The notes beneath the pieces were generated by a model. It did no database searches, was not told the origin of the DNA, and saw only the letters and a list, made by a program, of their open reading frames with translations. Both the position numbers and the translations under genes were made by a program. A stretch of DNA of 64,000 nt from NCBI RefSeq assembly GCF_000516985.1, contig NW_006917092.1, forward strand, positions 3,302,619-3,366,618. The letters run 5' to 3'. Every line of letters starts with the position of its first letter. The first letter of the stretch is position 1. Shown one piece after another: positions 55,906-64,000 of the stretch. The DNA comes from Pestalotiopsis fici W106-1. Lineage: Eukaryota; Ascomycota; Sordariomycetes; Amphisphaeriales; Sporocadaceae.

Positions 55906-57737
55906 ATGGCTGTAGCTAATGCAAGCAGTCGACTCAACGACTTTGCAAAAGCATTGAGACTTGTAAGTCAGTTGCATGTTCTCCCATGGTCTCTCGCTAA
56001 TGGGCGCTTTGATTCAGGTAGCCAAGAGTTCATGGCAGTCCAGCGCTCAGTCATGGCTCGCAGTTCCAGCGGGGATTGTCGCCATCCTTTCGGCATGTTT
56101 TGGAGTTGATAAACTACTAGCGATTGGAAATATCTCATTTCCAGCTTCCGTCGCATGTTTGATTGTCTTGTTTCTCGCCCTGCTCTTGTCTGAGCTGGTC
56201 TTTGGCGAACACAGGACGCGCCGGTTCGTCGGATGTGTCGACATACCTGTTGAGTCAAGCCCTCCAAGATATCAAGGTTTGCTTATCTGACCATATCAGG
56301 GAAGTTGGTCTTTGCGATGGATCAGCATCACATTCACGCCCTCGTTCGTCCTACTTCCTCTCAGCCCGCCAATTGGCGTGGTGGAAGTATTTAAAATCAT
56401 TGCGGTCTTTGGTGAGTCTAACGGTGCAAGAGACCATGAAGATCAATCTGACATCTTTAGCCATCGGGTTCATTGTCATGATGGTCGCGACGGCATACAT
56501 GACCCGAGCGATTCAACTGGTTTTGGGCACATCCAAGCGCGCCATGACTGAGCGTGCCGAGGAACTGGGCCCTCGAGGAGATGAGATACCGATGAGTGCA
56601 ATTCCCGCCAGCGAAGACGAGCAACATGCTGCATCGGCTCTGTCGCCAGCGCCTTCTTCTCTCGATCTCAGCCCACCTTCGCCGGCGGTGGCATCTCAAG
56701 CTACGTCGCAAATCCGGCTTCACGCTCCAGGTGATGTCACGCCCTCGGAAGAAAGTGGCCAAGCTACTCCCGTGAATCTGCCCCCGCAGGCGCCCCTGCC
56801 GTTGCCTCGAGCAGAAGTCTGGGCTTTGAGAATCGTGCGACATCTTGACCTGTTGACGTATTCCATACTGTTCCTCTTTGTGGGACTTCCCGTGTATTAT
56901 GCGGTTGGCTATGGCATGCCCATGCACCTCAGCTTTGGCGTTTTGATGTATTTTGGAGCCACTGCCCTTCCTCCTTCCTGGAGGCAATATCTGCACCCGG
57001 TACTCGTCTCATCTCTCTTTACTGTTCTTGGCATTTGGGTACTGGGACTTGCCATGGGCCACAGTCTCGAAACTACTCTGACTGAATACCGCACCGGAGC
57101 CAAATACCTCGAGCTGTGGAATGGCAGCCACGAGCTCCCGGGAGCTGGAGACATACTGTCCAGCGTTCTGGACGCTAGTATCGTGGCTCTCGCTTTGCCC
57201 ATGTACCAGTACCGACGAGAACTACGTCAGCATTTCTTTGCCATCGTGACACCAAATATCTTGGTGTCGATTGCGTCTCTGTTTGCATATCCGTATATTT
57301 GCTACGCCATAGGCATCACCGCAGAGCGCAGTCTCGCCTTTGCGGCTCGCAGCCTGACACTCGCCCTCGCTACCCCGGCCGTGGTGAACCTCGGTGGTGA
57401 CACGTACACTATCGCTGCGATCGCGATTGCCAGTGGCATTATCGGCGCCCTGGTCGGACAGCAGATGCTTGCGTGGATGAAGATACCCGAAGGTAAGGCG
57501 TTATGAAAGCTTGGATCAATACGTGTGCATACTGACATTACGATAGACGACTACGTCACGAGAGGAGTCACACTTGGAGCCAACTCATCAGCGATTGCGA
57601 CCGCCATGTTACTGCGCACAGATCCTCGAGCGGCTGCACTCTCTAGCCTTTCCATGGGCCTTTTCGGCACCATTACAGTTCTTTTCACATCTATACCGCC
57701 AATCGCTAATGCCATTCGGTCCTTGGTTGGATTGTAA
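55906..57737 (+). CDS. LrgA-LrgB fusion membrane protein (PLGG1-like)
   Basis: Exons 55906-55962, 56018-56248, 56300-56411, 56461-57492 and 57547-57737 join in frame to 540 residues. The N-terminal third has LrgA/CidA-like helices (WLAVPAGIVAILSACFGVDK, ISFPASVACLIVLFLALLL, then FTPSFVLLPLSPPIG). A Pro/Ser-rich cytosolic linker follows (about residues 170-235). The C-terminal half is LrgB-like, ending in RSLTLALATPAVVNLGGD, IASGIIGALVGQ and RGVTLGANSSAIATA. In plants the same fusion is the plastid glycolate/glycerate carrier; in bacteria the separate proteins are holin-like or pyruvate carriers. A small-organic-acid carrier in the plasma membrane or mitochondrion is therefore plausible. All four introns are 49-55 nt with good signals. 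Confidence 0.9.
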
Positions 57738-58003
57738 TGGCTTTGGAATATTGAAGCGCACAGTGTTAGAACTCAAGGCTTTGGAGTAATGAGGACATTT
57801 TGAGTCGATTCCACGCTCCATTCCACCAAGCCCGATGCCAAACAACATTCTTCCTAGCTTCCCAAGCTTGTGCAGAATAATCCATGAAGCTTCATTGACG
57901 CGACTGAAAAGATATATTCGGTAAGGTATCTGACGGTCTATGTCATGGAAGTTGGACTTTAGACAATGGTACATCTGGTTTCAGACATCGTATCTGGACA
58001 AAA
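57738..58003. other. short intergenic stretch between convergent genes
   Basis: 3' flanks only. Confidence 0.6.
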
Positions 58004-59628
58004 TTATTTCGCACCCCGCTGGCGCTTTTGTGCCTGTTTTGGCTCCGCAGCTGCTTGATTTGCTCGCTTTTGGCCGGTGCCTGATGCTGCCGCCTCATCC
58101 TTGCCAAGGCCTGCAATCATGTCGAGAAAATCCTGCTCAGTGATAGTGCGTAGTCCTCGCTGCTCAATCTCTTTCAGCTTATTTGGCCCCGCGTTGACGC
58201 CGAGCACGATGAAGTCCAGGCCATCTCCCTTTGGTATCGCACTGATGACCTTGGCGCCGTGTTGTTCGGCCTCCTGCTTGGCTTGCTTGCGATCCATGGT
58301 TTCAAATGTTCCCGTGAATAAGATCTTCTTCCCTGCCAAGGTTTCCGATGCATCCTTACCCACTGAGCCTGTTTGGGTGCTCTTGGGTACGATTACATCT
58401 TTCTTCTTTGGTGCAACGGGTCCCGAGTCTTGGTCTGGCGTCTTCTCCAGATCTTCTTCTTGAATAAGAGCCAGGAATTGTTGCTCATCAATGGTTTTCA
58501 AGCCAAGTTCGCTGATCTCTTGAAGCTTCTTCGGGCCCGCTCTGTCGCCTACCACAACATAGTCCGCGTCGGCCAACTTTCGAGTAAGCTGACCTCCATG
58601 ATCTTTCGCCTTCTGCTCGCAAGTCTTACGATCCATTGATTGAAAGGTTCCCGTGAAAATGATCTTTTTATCCTTCAGCGCATCCACTTCTTCTTGTGAG
58701 CCTACTGTAAGCTCATTGTCATCATCGCCCTCCTCGGCGCTGTCATTCTCGTCTTCAGTTTCATCGTCATCCTTGCCACCATCGTCGTCCTGTTGTCCTT
58801 CCTTACTACTTGCATCCATTACACTAAAAAGCAAGAACATTAGTACCATGTAGCAGACCAACGCTCTTCTCTGAAGGGACATCTCGCAGTGCAGAAACCC
58901 CGAAAGTCGACTTACTAGGCTTCTAGCATGTGTTTGAAGCTGGAGAAACTTTCCGTCTCCGCCGCCCAATGGTAGCTACGAATCATCGCAACCTCCAGCT
59001 TCTTCATCTCGTCCCATCCGCCGTATATCCTCTCCGCAACTGCCTCCAGCTGGTGCCTCGTCTTTGAGTCTCCGTTTTCCCATGCTTTTTCCGCCACGTC
59101 AATGCCCTCTCTAGTCATTGCCGGCGGCACAAGAAGTTGCACCCCCTCATCGCCACCTGCGCCTAATTGTACGGCGCATTTGATCTCTGGCCATTTTAGA
59201 TCGAGCTGGAACCCGAGTTTCTCATACTCGTCAAAGAAGGGAAGGAGCTCGCACGGCCACACCATTGCATCCGTGATGACTTCAACCCCCTCGACGGGCG
59301 AGAAGATTTCGCCGCCTGATACGCCATCGTCGCCCTCAAAGATGCCGTCCGTCACGCGATAAAAGGTGGCGAGGTCCTCGGGCATGCCGTGGGGAAATCC
59401 ATTCTCGCGAAACTTGGCGTCTAGAGCCGCAATGGCCTCCTCGGACGCAGGCGGGCGGAGAAAAGTCCGCGGAAAGTTGGTGACATTGTCGCCGTAAAAG
59501 TCGGCCAGGTCAGGACCACACGGCCCGAGTCTGTTGCTGGCGAGACACTTGCTGTTGTATGCATGCACGAGTATGTCAACTGGGGTGTGCTTGAGCTCGC
59601 GTGGCTTTGCAAAGGTTGGAATCGTCAT
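58004..59628 (-). CDS. SMI1/KNR4-domain protein fused to two BRCT domains
   Basis: Exons 59628-58916 and 58823-58004 join in frame over a 92-nt intron (donor GTAAGT, acceptor CTTTTTAG) to 510 residues. Residues about 50-230 resemble the SMI1/KNR4 fold: RPPASEEAIAALDAKF, MPEDLATFYRVTDG. An acidic Asp/Glu linker (about 245-285) leads to two BRCT domains with the repeated hallmark KKIIFTGTFQSMDRK (about 290) and KKILFTGTFETMDRK (about 403). Each is followed by a VVVGDRAGPKKL- or FIVLGVNAGPNKL-type strand and helix. The tail is basic (QKRQRGAK) and may be nuclear-targeting. Tandem BRCTs point to DNA-damage or replication contexts; SMI1/KNR4 is linked to wall signalling and protein hubs. Retaining the intron would give a 237-residue SMI1-only protein, because the donor overlaps a TAG. 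Confidence 0.82.
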
Positions 59629-61004
59629 GGTGCATGAATAGACGAAAGTGTCCTGAGAAAAAGAAGAACCTTTGGCACGTATTTTGGTTTATAGGAGGCC
59701 CCCCATTAATGTCTTGTACACAGCTCACTGTGATACTAGTGAGAGAAGCATTGGGCTTTGGCTGGTGGCATCGTGTTAGAGTTCTAGTGGGGAATGACCT
59801 CAGTGCTAGGATTACCGCCTTGTTCCTCCGCCCCGCCTAGTAGATTGCTAAAAAAGGGATTCGTCTCCAAGTTTCCAGGCAGCCAACTGCGCCAAGTCCT
59901 AGTCCGTCCTAATTTCTCACTCTTACGTGACCCAGCCGATGGAGCAAGACTTTCATAGGATGATTTGTTTGTGTGTGTTTTTGTGGCTGGTTCGGCAAAT
60001 CCAAACCCCTCGGGCTGTTCGTCAACCGCATCAGTAATATTTTCGCCAAACCATCAAAGAAAACAAAAGATTGCAGCGCGAGAGAGTGCTCGTTATAGAA
60101 GGTCAAGTTTTATGCATGGAGACGTGTAAAAGTCGTTGTATTTAGCCTCATGCGCCAGACGTCTTTGAAAAGCAGAAGGAGATAATCAGGCTGACGGTCG
60201 TATAGTGGTTGAGACTTGGTATGTCTTCATAAATTTTAATCAGATTCCATACGGTGTAGCAAGTCGATATAGATTATATGGAGTCATGGCGGCCGTGATT
60301 GAAATCCTTAGCCTGGCTGCTGTACTTAGCGAGCAAAACGTGGTAAATCCCCTCTGGAACGCCTTGGAGACGTTGGAACTTAGTGGGGTAAGAGTGCCGA
60401 AGGGCTGCTGTAAGTTCCTAATGTTGTGAGTGCCCTCCAATTAGTACAACCAACAGACCGTCGAGCTGAAGGCAACTGTTACAGACACAAACAACTTTAC
60501 ATCAAAACCGAGTTTGACGCCAAAATACAATTCATTTCTATTTCTGGATGTGGCAACTTGCAAACAAGGTCTCTAAATGTTCATAAAGATGTCAAATTGA
60601 GTAGAAGTCACTCGCCCGGATGCAACATTCCTGGCCCTTGATTTCGGCTCCGAAACACAGCCTAGGGCGCTGTATCGGCCGAGTGTCGGATCCGGATTGG
60701 TAAGATGCGGCATGCTATGGTATTCTGCTTGCCTGTCAACAATATTTGAGTCGATGTTGACGGAAGATACATGGCATGTCTAGACCCTCTCGAAATATTT
60801 ATATTAATCCGTTTCCCTGTGCTGCGAAGCTTTTTGTTTTACATCCTCATTCCATCTTATCCACAGCCCATTAACTCCATTGCCAACTCCAACACTTAGT
60901 CTGTCTGAGGTGCATCAAGAGTCAACAAGTGCTTCAAATTTAGACCTTACATCGTGTCAACCAATCGTCCTTCTTCTTTACCCAAAACTATACCTTCTCT
61001 CATC
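59629..61004. other. intergenic stretch between divergent genes
   Basis: 1.4 kb with promoters of the BRCT gene and the NmrA-like gene. No gene, repeat or tRNA could be supported. Confidence 0.5.
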
Positions 61005-61682
61005 ATGCACTTCCTCGTCATTGGTGCCACTGGCCGGGTCGGATCACTGGTCATCGAAGAGGCCCTCTCACGCGGCCACCAGGTTACAGCCCTTGTCAGG
61101 AAATCCACATCCCTGACTGCAAAAGAAGGCCTTCTCATTGTCGAAGGCACACCACTCAAGTCCGAAGATGTCGATAGGGCATTTGAGGCTAATCCTTCTT
61201 CAATACCAACGGCCGTCGTGGTGGCCTTGAACGCTCGACGCGCAAGCGACTCACCATTCTCTTCCCCTTCGCCCGACACCCCACAGCGACTGATGGCCGA
61301 CTCCGTATCCAATGCCATTGCATCCATGAAAAAATACGGCGCAGACAAGATTGTGATTAACAGCAGCGCGGGCACGGCCGACAGCTACGACTCGCTCAAC
61401 TGTCTCATGAAGATGGTCTTCACCTATAGCAACATGAAATATCAAATGATTGATCATAACGCCGTGGATACCGAGACCAGAAAGTCGGGCGTCAACTTTG
61501 TCATCGTACGTCCCTCCATGTTCGTGGAGGGCGAGGCGGCAGAAGTCAAAGTGTATCCCGACGACGGAAAGGGGATTGGATTTATGCCCAAGATTTCGAG
61601 GGGCAGTGTTGCTAGGTTCATGGTAGCGAACGCCTTGGAGACTACCGAGTTTGATGGTAGAGCACCAGTCATTTCCAACTAA
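61005..61682 (+). CDS. NAD(P)-binding NmrA-like/atypical SDR protein
   Basis: Single exon of 225 residues from the ATG at 61005. The N terminus MHFLVIGATGRVGSLV is a Rossmann strand with the GxxGxxG dinucleotide motif, followed by ALSRGHQVTALVR. Later strands VVVALNARR and DKIVINSSAG, and FVIVRPSMFVEG as the distal strand, fit the NAD(P)-binding NmrA/SDR-a5 group (biliverdin-reductase-B-like). There is no YxxxK motif, so it may sense NADP state or act as an atypical reductase. An in-frame GTG upstream at 60954 was not used. The fold is secure, the substrate unknown. Confidence 0.88.
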   Translation: MHFLVIGATGRVGSLVIEEALSRGHQVTALVRKSTSLTAKEGLLIVEGTPLKSEDVDRAFEANPSSIPTAVVVALNARRASDSPFSSPSPDTPQRLMADSVSNAIASMKKYGADKIVINSSAGTADSYDSLNCLMKMVFTYSNMKYQMIDHNAVDTETRKSGVNFVIVRPSMFVEGEAAEVKVYPDDGKGIGFMPKISRGSVARFMVANALETTEFDGRAPVISN

Positions 61683-62191
61683 AGAGGCGTTGTATTATAG
61701 GTTAGCAAAGACCTCGTTGTTGACTTGTCGTGTCGTAACAGGCACAGAAGGTTGACAAAGCTGGTACCTCTGAATATTTGGCGTTCAAGGCGCAAAACTC
61801 ATCTAAGTAGTATAATATATCACACACTTTATCGTACTTATCCCCATCTAAAGTAGTACGTGCCTTGATATTCACATCTCGCCCGGAAGATGCGGGTTTA
61901 CCATGGTACAAAAGATCAACATGAGTGGGCTTACTCCTGGAGATAGAGACCCGGGGCTACACAAGCTTTGCTGTATGGATCCTCATTCGCCATGGCTTCC
62001 ATTAACCTTCAGCCGGTTGTACAACTCCAACAATGATGCACTAGATTCGCCTTTCACTACCCCGCAAACTGTACCCGAGCCCTTCATCATGTCTATGTAT
62101 ATTACCCAGCTTGATTCTAATAGTTGAGCTCAATCAATGTGCCAGGACCATTGCTTGAACTCTAGCAGAATCCCTGTGTAGGATATCGAAC
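61683..62191. other. intergenic stretch
   Basis: Promoter of the hydrolase gene; nothing else recognised. Confidence 0.55.
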
Positions 62192-63556
62192 ATGTCAAAA
62201 TCTGCGCACAATTGGTCTTCGCTCCCCGGAGCCATGGACAAATCCGTCTCGTCATTGAAACAAGCCCTAGATAGAGACCCGCAATGGCAGGCCTTTATCA
62301 ATACCAAGGCAATTGTTCAGTCAGTGACCATTGGCGTTCAGTCTGTCGGCGCCGACGATGCTATTCTCGTAAAGGTCGACCCTGGAGCCAAAACTACAGT
62401 CGACACCGGATCATCAAAGGCCGCAGACTTTACACTTCAGGCCAAAGCCGACCAATGGGAAAAGTTCTTTGATGCCAATCCCAAAGCGCCATACACCAGT
62501 TTCGTCGGCCTGCAGGGTATGAACATCAAGCAGGAAGGCGTCGGCGTCCACGGCGATCAGCTCAAGTTTGCGCAGTACGGGCATCTTGCGACGCGCCTGC
62601 TGGACCTGCTTCGCGAAGGCTTGCATGGCCCTATCAAGGAAACACACATGGACCTTCCGGAAGATGATCACATTGTTGGAAAGTATATCTACCTCGACTG
62701 TCCGGTCTGGGGTCGGACCAAGATCTTCTACGAGACCTGCGGATCCGGCCCCCAAGAGATCGTCTTTTGCCACACCGCCGGCGCCGACTCCCGTCAGTAC
62801 CATGGCGTGATGAATAATGCAGACATGCAGCGTGCTTGCACCATGGTGGCATTTGACCTCCCAGCGCACGGCAGATCTTTTCCCGGCGCCAATTATGTAC
62901 CTGGAAACCATACCAACAACGAAGATGCCTACGTTGGGACCATTGCGGCCGTGGTCAAGGGCCTGCGACTCAACAAACCAATCATTTGCGGAGCCTCCAT
63001 GGCCGGCCAGGTATGCGTCGCCGTGGCGATTCGCAACGACGAGGTTCGTTCCGGCGGGACGATACCTCTACAGGGCTGCGATTACTTGACCATGGATCGA
63101 CAGTTCCAAGATAAATCGCCACTCGTCAATCAGTCGCTCTTCAATCCAGACTGGATCTATGGCATGATGGCTCCACAATCGCCGCACGCCAACAAGCAGC
63201 TGATTTGGCACATGTATAGCGGACAGGCGTATGGCATCTTCCACGGTGACTTGGACTTTTACTTTGGCGGCTTCGACGCTCGAGATCGTGTGCACAAGAT
63301 TGATGTTCAAAAGTGTCCCATTTACTTTCTCACGGGCGAGTATGATTGGAGCACTACTCCAGACATGAGCAAGGCGACCGCCGACAAGATCAAGGGCGCT
63401 GGTTTCAAGAAGATGGACAATCTCGGGCACTTTCCCGCAACCGAGAACCCGCAGCTTTTCGTGCCCTATCTGCTCGAGGCCATTGACTACATCCAGAGAA
63501 CACGCAAAGATCCCGAGCCAATGGTGGATGAGGGTAAATATCTCGATGTAGTATAG
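62192..63556 (+). CDS. alpha/beta-hydrolase with an N-terminal SCP2-like domain
   Basis: Single exon, 454 residues. Residues about 20-135 resemble an SCP2 sterol-carrier-type fold (QALDRDPQWQAFINTK, DDAILVKVDPG, SFVGLQGMNIKQEGV). Residues about 165-440 form an alpha/beta-hydrolase: oxyanion-side strand EIVFCHTAGADSRQY, nucleophile elbow CGASMAGQ with Ser269, acid GEYDW with Asp385 and base LGHFPATENP with His413. The elbow is GASMA rather than GxSxG; alanine there is tolerated in this superfamily. The enzyme may act on lipophilic esters or ring compounds delivered by the first domain. No signal peptide. Its stop is 2 bp from the stop of the next gene on the other strand. Confidence 0.88.
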   Translation: MSKSAHNWSSLPGAMDKSVSSLKQALDRDPQWQAFINTKAIVQSVTIGVQSVGADDAILVKVDPGAKTTVDTGSSKAADFTLQAKADQWEKFFDANPKAPYTSFVGLQGMNIKQEGVGVHGDQLKFAQYGHLATRLLDLLREGLHGPIKETHMDLPEDDHIVGKYIYLDCPVWGRTKIFYETCGSGPQEIVFCHTAGADSRQYHGVMNNADMQRACTMVAFDLPAHGRSFPGANYVPGNHTNNEDAYVGTIAAVVKGLRLNKPIICGASMAGQVCVAVAIRNDEVRSGGTIPLQGCDYLTMDRQFQDKSPLVNQSLFNPDWIYGMMAPQSPHANKQLIWHMYSGQAYGIFHGDLDFYFGGFDARDRVHKIDVQKCPIYFLTGEYDWSTTPDMSKATADKIKGAGFKKMDNLGHFPATENPQLFVPYLLEAIDYIQRTRKDPEPMVDEGKYLDVV

Positions 63557-63558
63557 TT

Positions 63559-64000
63559 CTAGTAGCTATCCAAAGGCTTTTGACTTTCGCTCGGTCCGAG
63601 GGCAATTGTCTCCTTGCGAAGCGTGACACGATACGCCGGCAGTTCTACTGTGACCGCCTCTTTTCCGTCTTCTGCTTCATCAAGCGTGAAAATGAAGTGG
63701 TCCTGCGACTGGAGGCCATACACTATCCTATCCATTTGCGCCCAGGTGATGCATGTGGCCATGGGCCATAGAAATTGCTTGTCCACCGCAGCCAGCTGCT
63801 CAGCTGTGCCAAATGTGGTCACACCTCTCCAGGAGCTCTGGTCCTCTGCCTCCAGACCCGTCGGGTACAGTCTCATCCTGACATTCTCCTCGTCTTTCTT
63901 GTCCTCAGTCTTAGCTCCAGGATCCGTGGCAGTGCCCTTGATAAAGGCCCTCTCAATGGTGGGGAACGATTCAAAAATATCAACACCCCGAACTGTCCAA
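63559..64000 (-). CDS. unknown protein, C-terminal part; gene runs off the window
   Basis: A minus-strand frame is open from the window edge to a TAG at 63559-63561, about 146 codons. Visible landmarks are RGVDIFESFPTIERAF, a charged Lys/Glu patch, FLWPMATCITWAQMDRIVYGLQSQ and a beta-rich end (AVTVELPAYRVTLRKE). There is no signal or membrane segment in this part and no family I recognise. The true start lies beyond 64000. Confidence 0.7.
   Translation of the reverse strand, partial: WTVRGVDIFESFPTIERAFIKGTATDPGAKTEDKKDEENVRMRLYPTGLEAEDQSSWRGVTTFGTAEQLAAVDKQFLWPMATCITWAQMDRIVYGLQSQDHFIFTLDEAEDGKEAVTVELPAYRVTLRKETIALGPSESQKPLDSY

Noticed and set aside
60190..60230. A TATAGTGGTT stretch resembling part of a tRNA
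   Set aside because: There is no B box or foldable acceptor stem at the right distance.

Overview
The window looks like nuclear DNA of a filamentous ascomycete (Pezizomycotina, most likely a Sordariomycete of Hypocreales type; this placement is inferred from gene families). Genes are interrupted by many short introns (about 47-150 nt) with GTRNGT donors, CTRAC-type branch sites and YAG acceptors. The families are typical of moulds: ascomycete laccase, tyrosinase, eqolisin, MFS pumps, Zn2Cys6 factors, 2EXR, DUF3632 and an asaB-type enzyme. AT-rich tracts and a decayed gene copy show the transition pattern of RIP. Two runs of exactly 100 N (4969-5068 and 16894-16993) are scaffold gaps, and both sit in repetitive sequence.

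Region by region. 1-5 kb: the end of a coiled-coil gene, then gene-poor DNA. 5-9.3 kb: a leader of tandemly repeated intron/exon units, a C2H2 zinc-finger/DEDDh-exonuclease fusion gene, and a fragment of a transcription factor. 9.4-16.5 kb: laccase, a small secreted protein and a membrane-anchored short-chain dehydrogenase. 16.5-23.3 kb: a decayed block with AT-rich DNA, a RIP-mutated copy of the coiled-coil gene, a minus-strand pseudogene and an ABC transporter whose first half is lost. 23.7-33.7 kb: KGG-repeat stress protein, DHA1-type MFS transporter, secreted tyrosinase and a multi-pass membrane protein. 33.7-38.1 kb: no gene seen. 38.1-46.9 kb: DHA2-type MFS pump, asaB-like enzyme, DUF3632 protein, a guanyl-RNase-like protein with a lipidation-type N terminus, a RING protein and a secreted glutamic peptidase. 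46.9-53.6 kb: mostly empty apart from a probably damaged Zn2Cys6 factor. 53.6-64 kb: ordinary chromosome genes: 2EXR protein, LrgA-LrgB fusion, SMI1/KNR4-BRCT fusion, NmrA-like protein, SCP2-like/alpha-beta hydrolase and the end of an unknown gene.

Gene models were joined by hand. Every exon set described as intact keeps frame across its splice sites and uses recognisable signals, but none is tested against transcripts. The genes do not form one obvious pathway. Laccase and tyrosinase are both secreted phenol oxidases, and two drug-type MFS pumps lie nearby, which suits an exported-chemistry or cell-wall role without proving a cluster. The observations I rate highest are the intron-repeat leader in which every upstream ATG is confined to predicted introns, the RNase T1-like protein with a Galpha-like acylation motif followed by an in-frame downstream reading frame, the zinc-finger/exonuclease fusion, and predicted microexons of 3 and 8 nt.
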